Part shown: one piece after another, positions 9,070 to 18,797 of the stretch
Numbering within the stretch: the first letter of the stretch is position 1
How the letters are laid out: every line of letters begins with the position of its first letter
NCBI RefSeq assembly: GCF_963682185.1
Contig: NZ_OY821667.1
Location: forward strand, 124,001-188,000
Direction of reading: 5' to 3'
DNA from: an uncultured Cohaesibacter sp.
GTDB lineage: Bacteria; Pseudomonadota; Alphaproteobacteria; Rhizobiales; Cohaesibacteraceae
DNA length: 64,000 nucleotides
Notes under the pieces: generated by a model
The model's input: only the letters and a program-made list of their open reading frames with translations
What the model was told of the DNA's origin: nothing
Database searches by the model: none
Program-made: the position numbers and the translations under genes

Positions 9070-9125
9070 TGACACTCTTGTTGTCCAAAACGGATTAGTC
9101 AAGAGTATTAGGGGGAGGACACAGG

Positions 9126-9857
9126 ATGCAGCGTATCCATATCATTGAGGATGATCCTGAAATTTCGTCACTTTTATCGTCATATCTTGATGAACGCCAA
9201 TTTCAGTGTGTTGTCTCGGAATCCGCTGAAGTTGCCTACAGGCGTGGCAATGTACTGTTTGATCTGTTGATCGTCGATCTGATGCTACCCGGCGAGAGCG
9301 GCCTGGAATTCTGCAAGAAGGTGAGGGCCACGTCTTCTGTTCCCATAATCATCCTCTCCGCAGTGAAGGGAGATACGGAACGCATCATCGGGCTGGAGCT
9401 GGGGGCTGATGATTATATGGAAAAGCCATTCAATCCACGAGAATTGCTGGCGCGCATCAATGCTCTTTTAAGACGCACAGGGCCGGGCGAGCGCAAGTCA
9501 TCCGCAGGCAAACTCTCCTTTGATGGCTGGGTATTGGATCTGACGAACGAACAATTGCATGCGCCCAAAAATTTTCTTGTCCCCCTCAGCACGCGTGAAT
9601 ATGCCGTGCTCTCCATATTGGCTCAGGCATCTCCCAATCCGGTGTCCCGCGACGAACTGGCCCAGTCATTGATCGGCCATGACATAGATCCCGGAGATCG
9701 CCGTATAGATATTCTCGTTAGTCGTCTGCGTAAGAAGCTAACCGACGTGGATAGCAAAGCCCAGTTTATCCGTACGGTGCGCAATCAGGGCTATAAATTC
9801 TGTTCAGAGATTGAAAGTTCACATGGCAGAACTGCTGCGCAATCTACCAATCTCTAG
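9126..9857 (+). CDS. OmpR-family response regulator
   Basis: Response regulator, 243 residues. The receiver has the acidic pair E8-D9-D10, phospho-acceptor D51 (LLIVDLMLP) and the conserved Lys in DDYMEKPF. The C-terminal winged helix (about 130-230) carries the transactivation loop and ends with RTVRNQGYKF, typical of OmpR/PhoB proteins. GGGGGAGGA precedes the ATG. It is 15 bases from the kinase gene and divergent from the glucose-type ABC operon, so control of that operon in response to a sugar or sugar acid is inferred, as for GltR in Pseudomonas. Confidence 0.92.
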   Translation: MQRIHIIEDDPEISSLLSSYLDERQFQCVVSESAEVAYRRGNVLFDLLIVDLMLPGESGLEFCKKVRATSSVPIIILSAVKGDTERIIGLELGADDYMEKPFNPRELLARINALLRRTGPGERKSSAGKLSFDGWVLDLTNEQLHAPKNFLVPLSTREYAVLSILAQASPNPVSRDELAQSLIGHDIDPGDRRIDILVSRLRKKLTDVDSKAQFIRTVRNQGYKFCSEIESSHGRTAAQSTNL

Positions 9858-9872
9858 AAAGAGCCGAAGGCC

Positions 9873-11387
9873 ATGTGGCAAACCATTCTGTCCATATTCC
9901 CGCGCAGCCATGCGGCCCGTCTAGCGACAATGCTCTCTTTGTCCTTCATGGCAGGCATCGCCACGACCTGGATTGTGGTGCAAACCTATCTGGACCGTAG
10001 AGCAGAACTTTCCATTGCGGAAATGACGGGCGGCCGACTGTCCCAAATCATCGAGCAGTGCCTTGAGAGTCGCGAACCGGCCAATATGAACTGCACTGGA
10101 GAAGAGAAGCCCTATAGCTTCCGCTTTCATAATAGCTTCCCAAGGGAGCAGGACAGCTTTGTCACACCGCTGATCCTTATACTAAACGAGAAGCGCGTCA
10201 GGGCTGCGGTTCGCTTCAGGGACAATCCACCTTTGCCCGGATTGCTGAGTTCACGCAATAGCAGTATGGATTTACAGCAAGACAGCATCTATAACCCTAC
10301 ACTGGATGCAACAGACGGCTCACGCACCTTTGACGAACCCATACCGGCTTCTGTGCGTCTGGCATCCCTTTCTCTGGCTATCGCCAGACAGGATATAGAA
10401 GCAACGCTCTATATCTTTCTTGACAATGATCAGGTATTGGAGATCTCTTCCCCCTTGCTCTGGCGGGCCCGTTTTTCTGAGACACAAGGCGCATTCCTTA
10501 CACTTTGTATTGCCGCACTTGCGCTGTCGCTCAGCCTTCCCTTTTCCTCAACTCTCATGCTGCCCTTCAGAAAGCTGAGCCAAGGCACCAAATACACGCG
10601 CAAGTCTCTCGGCCGCTTTGCCCCAACCGAGGCCCTCGCCATTCAGGATAATATGCGCGAAACATTCAAACGCTTTGATCGGGAGCGAGAACGGCAATTG
10701 CTAGGCCTCGCGGCCATTTCCCATGACCTTCGCACGCCCGTTACCCGCATGCTGCTGCGCACTGAAATGATCAAGGAAGAAGAGACGAGAGAACGCTTTG
10801 CAAGTGATTTGGAGACGATCCATGATCTAGTGGAGGGGGCGCTTGATTTCCTCTCATTGCACAAGAATACCGAGGAGCGCCATCGTTTTTCCCTGAGCTC
10901 ACTCATAACCAGCCTGTGCGACGATTATCAGGACATGGACAAGGATGTGAGCTTTGATTCAACCTTGCCCATTGAAATAGAGGGGGTTGCTTCCGTTTTC
11001 AGCGTCGCCCCATCCATCGAGCTCTCCACCCAGACACGAGGCTTCATGATAGGCAAACCCAAACAGTTGCGCCGGGCACTCTCAAACATCATTGATAACA
11101 GCCTCAAATATGGGAAATACGCCAAGGTGTTTCTTGGCTATGACGGCAGCGAACAGACCGTCATCACCATCGTCGATGGAGGCCACGGTATTCCCAGTGA
11201 TCAGATCGAAAAGGTGTTGCTTCCTTTCGAGCGGGGCAATGAGGGTCACAAGACCAAAGGCGTCGGGCTTGGTTTGAGCATAGCCAATGAAATCGTGCGC
11301 AATCACAAGGGCGAAATGACCCTCAACAATAGCAGCGAAGGCTTGCGGGTCGAAATTACACTACCGCGTGACATTTTCACGAACTAG
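9873..11387 (+). CDS. Sensor histidine kinase (EnvZ/GtrS-like)
   Basis: Membrane sensor kinase, 504 residues. Helix 1 spans about 15-37, a periplasmic domain of about 170 residues follows, and helix 2 spans about 208-231. Next come a HAMP-like linker, the H-box AAISHDLRTP with H284, the N-box SNIIDNSLKYGK, and the G boxes VDGGHGIP and KGVGLGLSI. It should phosphorylate the response regulator encoded just upstream. The periplasmic domain has two cysteines (C63 and C74) that could form a disulfide. The ligand is unknown; by analogy with GtrS a sugar or sugar acid is possible. Confidence 0.9.
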   Translation: MWQTILSIFPRSHAARLATMLSLSFMAGIATTWIVVQTYLDRRAELSIAEMTGGRLSQIIEQCLESREPANMNCTGEEKPYSFRFHNSFPREQDSFVTPLILILNEKRVRAAVRFRDNPPLPGLLSSRNSSMDLQQDSIYNPTLDATDGSRTFDEPIPASVRLASLSLAIARQDIEATLYIFLDNDQVLEISSPLLWRARFSETQGAFLTLCIAALALSLSLPFSSTLMLPFRKLSQGTKYTRKSLGRFAPTEALAIQDNMRETFKRFDRERERQLLGLAAISHDLRTPVTRMLLRTEMIKEEETRERFASDLETIHDLVEGALDFLSLHKNTEERHRFSLSSLITSLCDDYQDMDKDVSFDSTLPIEIEGVASVFSVAPSIELSTQTRGFMIGKPKQLRRALSNIIDNSLKYGKYAKVFLGYDGSEQTVITIVDGGHGIPSDQIEKVLLPFERGNEGHKTKGVGLGLSIANEIVRNHKGEMTLNNSSEGLRVEITLPRDIFTN

Positions 11388-11630
11388 CTCCCCCTAAACG
11401 CGAAGCGAACAGACACTCCAAAGAAGCAAACAATTGGCAAAAGCCTGTCGATAATTCAATCCGAATTCGAGAACTTAGTAGCATTGACAATTTACGCGAT
11501 TAGCGCTCGAAACGCACGGAGCACAGGCTTTTTGTAGATTGTCAAAGAAGTCTACGTGCAGATTCAAAGTCTTACAAACCAAGGTTTTAGCTTTTCTCAA
11601 AAATGCCGCAAAACAGCCAATGAATGCGGA

Positions 11631-11644
11631 TGCAATCGAATTCA
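11631..11644. promoter_or_regulatory. LacI-family operator candidate 1
   Basis: TGCAATCGAATTCA fits the LacI-family consensus TGnAAnCGnTTnCA at all fixed positions but one. It is centred 24 bases before the second site. Confidence 0.45.
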
Positions 11645-11654
11645 TAATTTTGTT

Positions 11655-11668
11655 TGAAATCGATTTCA
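11655..11668. promoter_or_regulatory. LacI-family operator candidate 2
   Basis: TGAAATCGATTTCA is a perfect 14-base palindrome with a central CG and matches TGnAAnCGnTTnCA exactly. It lies 47 bases before the binding-protein ATG. The operon contains a LacI-family gene, the likely binder. Confidence 0.65.
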
Positions 11669-11714
11669 TTTCTCCCCAGACTACAGCCATCATTTGTGAC
11701 ATGGGAGGAAGCAG

Positions 11715-12734
11715 ATGAAGTTGAAAACAGCACTTCTGGGAATGGCCGTGATGGCTCTGGCTGTTCCTGTAGCGCAAGCTGAAGACTTTACCATCGGCTT
11801 GTCAAACGGCTGGGTTGGCTCTGAATGGCGCACCCAGATGATCGAAGAAGCTCAAGCAGCTGCCGAAAAATGGAAAGAAAAGGGCGTAGACATCAAGGTC
11901 GTTGTGCAAAGCGCCAACGTTGATGTGCCCGGACAGATCGCGCATGTGCGCAATTTCATCAATCAGGGCGTCGATGCCATTATCATCAACCCAAACAGCC
12001 CCACCGCCTTTGACCCGGTCTTTGCACAAGCCAAGGAAGATGGCATTCTGGTTATTTCAACCGATGCGGAAGTTTCCTCGGAAGACGCAATCTATGTGGG
12101 TATCGATCAGACCAACTGGGCCGCTCTGAGCGCACAATGGCTCGCAGATACCCTTGAAGGCTCAGGGCAGGTTGTCGCCATCAACGGCGTTGCCGGACAT
12201 CCGGCCAATGAAATGCGCATTGCTGGCTATACCAGTGTGTTTGACCAATATCCTGATATCAAGGTCGTCAACGAAGTCAATGCCAACTGGGATCAGGCAC
12301 AGGGCCAGCAGGCCATGCAGAACCTTCTGGCAACCTATCCCGATATCGACGGAGTATGGGTACAGGATGGCATGGCAGCGGGTGCCTGGCGCTCTCTGAT
12401 GGATGCCGGAAAAGCCGGTGAAGTGGCCGCAACAGGCGAAATCCGCAAGGACTTTATCGATCTGTGGGTAAAAAATGATTTCACCTCAGGTGCCTCTGTG
12501 AACCCTCCTGGCGTCATGGCCAGCGCTCTTAATGTCGCTGTCTTCATGCTACAGGGTCGGGAACTGAAAGAACCCGCCTCAGCAGGCCAGTATAAGAACG
12601 CCATGTATCTGCCTATTCCATTCATCGACGGGGACAATGTCGAAACCGTTGCAAAGGAACTGGAAGGCAAACCGGGCTTCTATTCCTACACAAGCGCGCT
12701 GAGCATCGACGAAGCGGAAGCATACTTCAAATAA
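11715..12734 (+). CDS. Ribose-type sugar ABC transporter substrate-binding protein
   Basis: Periplasmic binding protein of the Peripla_BP_4 (RbsB/LacI-like) fold, 339 residues, with a signal peptide of about 22 residues ending VAQA. The motif AIIINPNSPTAFDPVFAQAKEDGILVISTDAEV is typical of the N-terminal lobe and hinge. GGGAGGA precedes the ATG. A 12-pair stem-loop follows the gene. It is first in an operon with ATPase, two permeases, a LacI regulator and an oxidoreductase; the sugar is not identifiable from sequence. Confidence 0.9.
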   Translation: MKLKTALLGMAVMALAVPVAQAEDFTIGLSNGWVGSEWRTQMIEEAQAAAEKWKEKGVDIKVVVQSANVDVPGQIAHVRNFINQGVDAIIINPNSPTAFDPVFAQAKEDGILVISTDAEVSSEDAIYVGIDQTNWAALSAQWLADTLEGSGQVVAINGVAGHPANEMRIAGYTSVFDQYPDIKVVNEVNANWDQAQGQQAMQNLLATYPDIDGVWVQDGMAAGAWRSLMDAGKAGEVAATGEIRKDFIDLWVKNDFTSGASVNPPGVMASALNVAVFMLQGRELKEPASAGQYKNAMYLPIPFIDGDNVETVAKELEGKPGFYSYTSALSIDEAEAYFK

Positions 12735-12747
12735 TCACGGTGACAGT

Positions 12748-12778
12748 GATGCCGCAGACCTTGAGTGTCTGCGGCATC
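12748..12778 (+). terminator. Intra-operon stem-loop after binding-protein gene
   Basis: GATGCCGCAGAC (12748-12759) pairs perfectly with GTCTGCGGCATC (12767-12778), but no T run follows. It probably protects the upstream message from 3' decay and reduces downstream expression, as known for malE-type leaders. Confidence 0.6.
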
Positions 12779-12809
12779 CTTCGAAAGACGATAACGAAGG
12801 TGCATCGCC

Positions 12810-14318
12810 ATGAGTCGATTGAAGCTACAGCAGATTTGCAAATATTACGGTGCAACAACTGCTTTGGCCTCTGGGGATCTGCTGCTTGAACGCGGTGAAA
12901 TCCATGTTTTGATTGGAGCCAATGGATCGGGCAAGAGCACGCTCTGCAAGGTCATCGCCGGTAGCGTTCGGCCAGATGGTGGCACGTTTGAACTCAATGG
13001 CAAACCGGTCACGCTGTTTGGCCCGCAAGCTGCACGGGAAATGGGCATTTGCCTTTTCTATCAAGAGCTGAGCCTCGCCAGCAGCCTTTCAATCGCCCAG
13101 AATATCAACCTGTATCACCTGCCAACCCATGCAGGTGGCCTGATAGATGATGCCGAACTCAACAAGAGAGCCGAGCATTATATCAGCAAATTCAAAACGG
13201 TAATCGGTGAGGGGTTCACCCCCGATGCTCCGGTGGCAAAGCTGCGCCCCGATCAGAAGCAACTTGTCGAAATCATGAAGACGCTGGCCAGCGAAGCCGA
13301 GATCCTGATTTTTGATGAACCGACCTCGGCGCTTGATCGCTCGCAGGTGGAATGCTTTTTCTCCATCTTGCGCGAGCTGAAGGAGGAGGGCCGGTCGATC
13401 ATCTTCATTTCCCATCGCATGGACGAGATCTTCGATATTGCCGACAGGATCAGCGTCATTCGCGATGGTACAACAGTTTCCTCGCGCCTTATTGAAGAGA
13501 CGGATCAGTCAACGGTCATTCGAGACATGATCGGTGAACAGCCCGAAGCCGCAGCCCTTGAAGCAAGCGCAGCCCCTCAGTCTGAAAAGAAGACCGAAAG
13601 CTGTCTGGTCGCCAAAGCACTCTCGGGAGCGAATATTCGCAATGTGAGCTTTTCCCTAGCCAAGGGTGAAATTCTCGGCCTTGGAGGCTTGCACGGGCAG
13701 GGGCAATCAACCTTGCTACGCACACTGTTTGGCGCCGAAAAGCTCCAGTCCGGCACACTGTTGCTTAATGGTGAGACGGTTCACCCGACAAACCCGCGCG
13801 CGGCCATCAAGAATGGCTTTTCCTATGTTTCCGGTGATCGCGTGCGTGATGGCGTCATAACCGACCGCTCCATCATGGAAAATGTGTCGCCCATCCATTT
13901 CCTCAAGGATAAAAAGTTTCTCGCCTTCCCGAGTGTTTTGGCTCGCATCATCGAGCCAGCCCTTGGCGCGCTCAATACCAAATATTCCAGCCTCGGAGCC
14001 TCCATCAGTTCTCTTTCGGGAGGCAATCAGCAGAAGGTGGTCATCGCCCGCTGGTTGACCAATCCGCCCGATATCCTGCTGTTGGACGACCCGACAAAGG
14101 GCATCGACCTCAGCGCCAAAAGTGAACTCTTCGCGCTGGTGCGCAAGCTCGCTGACGAAGGCATGGCTATCATTCTCTATTCGTCCGAAGATGGCGAGTT
14201 GCTTGCCCATTCAGACCGCATTCTGGTCTTCAACAATGGCTCGGTTTCGCGCGAACTCGTGGGCGAAGACAAGACACGCTTCAACCTCTATGAGGCAGCA
14301 TATTCGGGGGCACAATGA
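12810..14318 (+). CDS. Ribose-type sugar ABC transporter ATP-binding protein (RbsA-like)
   Basis: Double-domain ATPase, 502 residues. Domain 1 has Walker A GANGSGKST at 36-44 and Walker B ILIFDEPTSALD. Domain 2 has a degenerate P-loop (GGLHGQGQSTLLR) but an intact signature LSGGNQQK near 406 and LLLDDPTKGID. Such asymmetry is the rule for this family. It overlaps the first permease by four bases (ATGA). It drives import of the sugar bound by the preceding gene product. Confidence 0.92.
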   Translation: MSRLKLQQICKYYGATTALASGDLLLERGEIHVLIGANGSGKSTLCKVIAGSVRPDGGTFELNGKPVTLFGPQAAREMGICLFYQELSLASSLSIAQNINLYHLPTHAGGLIDDAELNKRAEHYISKFKTVIGEGFTPDAPVAKLRPDQKQLVEIMKTLASEAEILIFDEPTSALDRSQVECFFSILRELKEEGRSIIFISHRMDEIFDIADRISVIRDGTTVSSRLIEETDQSTVIRDMIGEQPEAAALEASAAPQSEKKTESCLVAKALSGANIRNVSFSLAKGEILGLGGLHGQGQSTLLRTLFGAEKLQSGTLLLNGETVHPTNPRAAIKNGFSYVSGDRVRDGVITDRSIMENVSPIHFLKDKKFLAFPSVLARIIEPALGALNTKYSSLGASISSLSGGNQQKVVIARWLTNPPDILLLDDPTKGIDLSAKSELFALVRKLADEGMAIILYSSEDGELLAHSDRILVFNNGSVSRELVGEDKTRFNLYEAAYSGAQ

Positions 14319-15292
14319 CCAAGGCCATATCATTCAAATCCCGCATGGCAACCTTGTTAAGGCGCTTTCCCTTCATACCTGCGCTTGGCATGCTGGTGCT
14401 GCTGTTCATCCTGAACGGCATCGCCGAACCCAACAGCATGACAGTACGCGCCCTTAAGGGCGTCGCGAGCACCTATCTTGCCCTCGTTTTTTTGTCCGTC
14501 GGCCAGACCTTTGTGGTCTACACCGCCGATATTGACCTGTCTGTAGGGGCCATCCTGTCTCTGGTCAACGTATCCATAGTTGTCATCATGCACCAGTTCG
14601 GCGGCGAACCCTATGTGGTTTTGCTGGCGCTGGGCGCAGGCATCGTGATCGGTGCCTTATGTGGCCTGATGAATGGCATCGTCGTCTCCGGCTTGCGTAT
14701 GCAGGCCATCGTGGCAACCTTTGCCACCAGCATCCTTATTTCCGGTATCGCGCTCTGGGTGTTGCCGGTGGCAGGCATGCCAGCACCAAGCCTCTTCTGG
14801 AAGGTCTATGGCGGGCGCAGCTACGGCATCCCCAATGTCTTCTTCTTCATCGCCATTCTGATCGTGCTTCTGGCTATCATGGCGAAAACCGGGCTTGTCA
14901 CCAAGCTGCTCGCCGTGGGCAATGGGCAGCTATCAGCTTATCAATCCGGCCTGTCAGTCACGCGCATCCGGATCTACGGCTATATCATCTGCGGGATTTT
15001 TGCAGCCCTTGCGGCCTTCTGCATCACAGGTGATACGGCCAGCGGCGATCCGCTTGTAGGCGGGGCCATGACGCTGTCGAGCGTGGCTGCCGTTGTGCTG
15101 GGGGGTACGGCGCTTTCGGGGGGCATCGGATCAGCCTTTGGTTCCGCCATTGGTGCGATCATCATCGGCCTGATCAGCTCGCTGGTCTTTTATGCAGGCG
15201 TCCCGTCACAATGGCAGAATCTGGCCCAGGGGGCGACAATCCTTGTGGTGCTGATGCTCGGTGTTCTGGCTTCCAAGAGGATCAACCAATGA
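14315..15292 (+). CDS. Ribose-type sugar ABC transporter permease 1
   Basis: Inner-membrane permease (325 residues) of the BPD_transp_2/RbsC family. The motif TADIDLSVGAILSLVNV (about 69-85) and LGGTALSGGIGSAFGSAIGAI (about 263-283) are family hallmarks. Start and stop overlap with the neighbours (ATGA at both ends), indicating translational coupling. Confidence 0.92.
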   Translation: MTKAISFKSRMATLLRRFPFIPALGMLVLLFILNGIAEPNSMTVRALKGVASTYLALVFLSVGQTFVVYTADIDLSVGAILSLVNVSIVVIMHQFGGEPYVVLLALGAGIVIGALCGLMNGIVVSGLRMQAIVATFATSILISGIALWVLPVAGMPAPSLFWKVYGGRSYGIPNVFFFIAILIVLLAIMAKTGLVTKLLAVGNGQLSAYQSGLSVTRIRIYGYIICGIFAALAAFCITGDTASGDPLVGGAMTLSSVAAVVLGGTALSGGIGSAFGSAIGAIIIGLISSLVFYAGVPSQWQNLAQGATILVVLMLGVLASKRINQ

Positions 15293-16281
15293 CCATCATG
15301 CCGCATAGCAACCCGCAAGAGTCTCGATCCGCACTCTATGTCTATCTGAAGAACCCGCTTCTGGTCGCATTCATTCTGATCATGCTTCTGCTCGCTGCGG
15401 GCGAAGCATTGTCACCCGGCTTTGCTTCGATGGAACAGATCCTGCGTCTGCTCATCGTGGCCGCCTTGCTGGGCATCGTCGCTGCCGGGCAAAATCTGGT
15501 TATATTGGGGGGACGCGAGGGGATCGACCTCTCTGTCGGAGGGGTCGTATCCCTGAGCGCCGTGCTCGCAGGCAATGTCATGGATGGCAGCAATGCCAAT
15601 ATCATTACAGCCATCGTCGTTTGCCTCGCCGCTGGCGGGTTGGTAGGTCTGATCAATGGCGTTGGCGTAACCATTTTCGGCATTCCGCCGCTGGTGATGA
15701 CCCTTGGCATGCTCGGCGTGCTTCAAGGCCTTCTGGTGGTCATCAGGCAGGGCATTCCATCGGGTCTTGCCGCCCCGGCGCTTGCCAACTTTGTCTCCAA
15801 ACCCTTCCTTTTCAATCTGCCCGGCATCATATGGCTCTGGGCGGCGGTAGGGCTGCTAATGGCCTTTTTGCTGATGAGGACATCCCTTGGACACAAGATC
15901 TACGCCATCGGCTCAAACGAAAATGCCGCCTATATGGCAGGTGTGCCAGTGCGGCTGATCCGCATCATGCTGTTCGCCCTGTCGAGCATGTTCGCCGCCC
16001 TTGCCGGCATTTGCATCCTTGGCTATTCAGGCACGTCTTTTGCCAATGTGGGCGATAGCTACATGCTGTCTTCCATCATCGCTGTTGTTCTTGGGGGAAC
16101 CCCACTTTCCGGTGGCAAGGGCGGCTATACAGGCACAATGGCGGGCGCTTTCCTGTTGATCCTGATGCAAAGCATCCTGACGACACTCAGCATTGGCGAA
16201 TCCGGTCGACAGGTCGTGTTCGGTCTCACCCTGCTTGTTCTCCTCTTGTTCTATGGCCGCAGCAAGGCCTTGCGCGGTTAG
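15289..16281 (+). CDS. Ribose-type sugar ABC transporter permease 2
   Basis: Second RbsC-type permease, 330 residues. The ATG at 15289 overlaps the stop of permease 1; a second Met nine bases on is possible. GREGIDLSVGGVVSLSAVLAG and LGGTPLSGGKGGYTGTMAGA are the paired family motifs. With permease 1 it forms a heterodimeric channel. Confidence 0.92.
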   Translation: MTIMPHSNPQESRSALYVYLKNPLLVAFILIMLLLAAGEALSPGFASMEQILRLLIVAALLGIVAAGQNLVILGGREGIDLSVGGVVSLSAVLAGNVMDGSNANIITAIVVCLAAGGLVGLINGVGVTIFGIPPLVMTLGMLGVLQGLLVVIRQGIPSGLAAPALANFVSKPFLFNLPGIIWLWAAVGLLMAFLLMRTSLGHKIYAIGSNENAAYMAGVPVRLIRIMLFALSSMFAALAGICILGYSGTSFANVGDSYMLSSIIAVVLGGTPLSGGKGGYTGTMAGAFLLILMQSILTTLSIGESGRQVVFGLTLLVLLLFYGRSKALRG

Positions 16282-16333
16282 CAACAACATCTGGAACAAA
16301 CAAGGGAACTTGGGAAGCAAACGAGGAACAACC

Positions 16334-17365
16334 GTGAACAAGAGGGCAAAAATCAAGGATATCGCGCTCAAGGCCGGTGTATCGCCGACAACGGTCTCGC
16401 GTGCCTTGAGCGGTACCGGTCTGGTGGCAGAGCCGACCCTTAGCCATATTCGCGCGATTGCCGAAACCTTGCATTATCGCCCCAACATCAGCGCACGCAA
16501 CCTCAGAACCCAGAAGACTATGTCCATTCTGGTGGTGGTTCGCGACATCGGGAACCCCTTCTATCTGGACATCTTCAAGGGCGCAGAAAGAGTGGCCCAT
16601 GATGCAGGCTACTCGCTTTTGATGGCCAACACCGAGGATGACCCCAAGCGAGAAGCTGACTATTTCAACATGCTCAGCGATGGCCATGCTGACGGTATGA
16701 TACTGATGACGGGCAAAATGCCCCTTGATTGCGACTTGCCTCACGACATCTCCCAAAAGGTAGTAGTGGCTCTTGAGATGATCGACAATGTCGATTTGAC
16801 CCATGTGGTCATCGACAACGAATATGCCTCAATCGAAGCGATTGATCATCTCGTCTCACTGGGACATAAGAAAATCGCCTATATCGCAGGCCCCATCCCC
16901 GAAGGCATGAGTGTGAGGCGTTTGGCTGGCTTTCGCCATGCCATGATGGCCGACGGGCTCAAGCTGCCGGAAGCCTATATCCAACAGGGCAATTTCAGCT
17001 ATCAAAGCGGAGAAAGAGCGGCTGACCGCCTGCTTGATCTGCCAGACCCGCCGACCGCCATTTACACGGCCAATGATGAAATGGCTTTCGGCGCCATTCG
17101 TGCGGCCAAAAAGAGAGGACTTTCCGTGCCTGAAGACCTCTCGATCTTCGGCTTTGATGACACATATCTCGCCGAGGCCTTCGTGCCTGCCTTGACGACC
17201 GTGCGCCAACCATGTCTTGAAATCGGCAGTCGCGCCATGACCCGTCTGCTCGCTCATCTCTCCGGTGACAATCCGGACACGGATTCCATCGTCGTGCCCA
17301 CGGAAATTGTTGTCAGGGAAACAACCGCACCACCACCTCAAAAGCCATGTAATCCAAAGTCCTGA
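16334..17365 (+). CDS. LacI-family transcriptional regulator
   Basis: DNA-binding regulator, 343 residues, starting at GTG with GAGG upstream. The N-terminal helix-turn-helix IKDIALKAGVSPTTVSRALSGTG and hinge helix HYRPNISARNLRTQKT are followed by a periplasmic-binding-protein-like effector domain. Upstream in-frame codons lie inside the permease gene and were rejected. It probably represses this operon through the two TGnAAnCGnTTnCA-like sites at 11631 and 11655 and is released by the transported sugar or a derivative. Confidence 0.92.
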   Translation: MNKRAKIKDIALKAGVSPTTVSRALSGTGLVAEPTLSHIRAIAETLHYRPNISARNLRTQKTMSILVVVRDIGNPFYLDIFKGAERVAHDAGYSLLMANTEDDPKREADYFNMLSDGHADGMILMTGKMPLDCDLPHDISQKVVVALEMIDNVDLTHVVIDNEYASIEAIDHLVSLGHKKIAYIAGPIPEGMSVRRLAGFRHAMMADGLKLPEAYIQQGNFSYQSGERAADRLLDLPDPPTAIYTANDEMAFGAIRAAKKRGLSVPEDLSIFGFDDTYLAEAFVPALTTVRQPCLEIGSRAMTRLLAHLSGDNPDTDSIVVPTEIVVRETTAPPPQKPCNPKS

Positions 17366-17480
17366 TGACAATCCTGATTTAAATGGATAGCTCGACGCAT
17401 CTGCAAAGACGAGCCCTTAGATCACAGCAAGACATCACCACAAACCGATATTTGAATTTGAAACAGGGGGAAAGAAACGC

Positions 17481-18728
17481 ATGACAACGATACAAAAAGA
17501 AGTGCTCAATATCGGCCTCGTGGGAAGTGGATTCATCGCAGAGTTTCATCTCAAGTCGATGCTCGGTGTACGCAATGTCAAGGTAGGCGGAGTTTACAGC
17601 CGCAGCGGAGAAAACCGACAGCGCATCGTCGATCTGGCCGCAGAAATGGGGCTTGGTCCATGTACGTCCTTTTCTTCGCTGGACGCCATGCTTGAAGATG
17701 AGGGTATCGACGCCATCTGGATTCTGTCGCCCAATCACACACGCCTTGCTATCATGCGCCAGATCCATGCCGCCGTAACCGAGAAGCGCAGCAAGGTTTT
17801 TGCCGTTGCCTGCGAGAAACCGCTTGCGCGCACCATCGGTGAGGCAAATGAAATGCTACGACTGGCGGAAGACGCCAAACTCAATCATGGCTATCTGGAA
17901 AATCAGGTCTTCTGTACGCCAGTCTTGCGCGGCAAGGAAATCATCTGGCGGCGCGCGGCGGCCAATGCCGGACGACCTTATCTCGCGCGCGCAGCCGAGG
18001 AACATTCCGGCCCCCACGCAGCCTGGTTCTGGCAAGGCGACAAACAGGGTGGCGGCGTGCTCAATGACATGATGTGCCACAGTGTCGAAGTTGCACGCCA
18101 TCTTCTGACCGATCCGGCAAAACCGCGCAGCTCGCTCAAGATCAAGGCGGTCAATGGCACCGTGGCCAACCTCAAATGGACCCAACCCAAATATGCCCAG
18201 CAGCTGAGCGAGCGCTATGGACCGGATGTCGACTACCGCAACAGACCATCGGAAGATTTTGCCCGCGCCACCATCACGCTGGAAGATGAAGAGGGCCACG
18301 ATCTGATGATCGAGGCGACGACCTCATGGGCCTATGTGGGCGCAGGTCTGCGAATCCAGTTGGAACTGCTTGGACCGGAATATTCCCTGGAATTCAATTC
18401 GCTGGCCACCGGCCTCAAGATCTTCATGTCCCGCGAAATCTCGGGTGCCGAAGGCGAAGATCTGGTCGAAAAGCAAAATGCCGAGCAGGGGCTCATGCCC
18501 GTGCTGGAAGATGAAGCCGGAATCTATGGCTACACCGATGAAAACCGGCACATGGTAGAATGCTTCCGCAAAGGAGAAACCCCAAGCGAAACATTCGTGG
18601 ATGGCGTTGCCGTGGTGCAAATGCTCATGGGACTTTATTATTCGGCGGAGGAGGGCAGGACGGTTACTTTCCCGGCAGAGGAGCTGGAAAATTATATACC
18701 AATGGTCGCGCGCGTAGGCGCTGACTAG
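17481..18728 (+). CDS. Gfo/Idh/MocA family NAD(P)-dependent oxidoreductase
   Basis: Oxidoreductase of 415 residues. The N-terminal Rossmann fold shows IGLVGSGFIAEFH, the EKPLA motif (with the conserved Lys) lies near 113-117, and the C-terminal alpha/beta domain contains a possible catalytic His in LNDMMCHSVEVARH. GGGGGAAAG precedes the ATG. Being the last gene of a sugar ABC operon it probably oxidises the imported sugar or polyol; the substrate is not predictable here. A hairpin at 18763-18790 ends the operon. Confidence 0.88.
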   Translation: MTTIQKEVLNIGLVGSGFIAEFHLKSMLGVRNVKVGGVYSRSGENRQRIVDLAAEMGLGPCTSFSSLDAMLEDEGIDAIWILSPNHTRLAIMRQIHAAVTEKRSKVFAVACEKPLARTIGEANEMLRLAEDAKLNHGYLENQVFCTPVLRGKEIIWRRAAANAGRPYLARAAEEHSGPHAAWFWQGDKQGGGVLNDMMCHSVEVARHLLTDPAKPRSSLKIKAVNGTVANLKWTQPKYAQQLSERYGPDVDYRNRPSEDFARATITLEDEEGHDLMIEATTSWAYVGAGLRIQLELLGPEYSLEFNSLATGLKIFMSREISGAEGEDLVEKQNAEQGLMPVLEDEAGIYGYTDENRHMVECFRKGETPSETFVDGVAVVQMLMGLYYSAEEGRTVTFPAEELENYIPMVARVGAD

Positions 18729-18762
18729 AGCACCAATAACGCAATGAGCAAGAATAACTTTG

Positions 18763-18790
18763 GGGCGACGCCGTTCTTTTGGCGCCGCCC
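18763..18790. terminator. Shared terminator between convergent operons
   Basis: GGGCGACGCC pairs with GGCGCCGCCC (one mismatch) around the loop GTTCTTTT; the plus-strand tail is ATTTTCATT. It lies between the convergent oxidoreductase and tonB-like genes and may serve both. Confidence 0.6.
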
Positions 18791-18797
18791 ATTTTCA

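Larger units (their letters stand above)
11388..11714. other. 327-base intergenic promoter region of the ribose-type ABC operon
   Basis: No ORF with a ribosome binding site is visible. The right end holds two LacI-type operator-like sequences (11631-11644 and 11655-11668) and the ribosome binding site GGGAGGA for the binding-protein gene. Confidence 0.6.
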
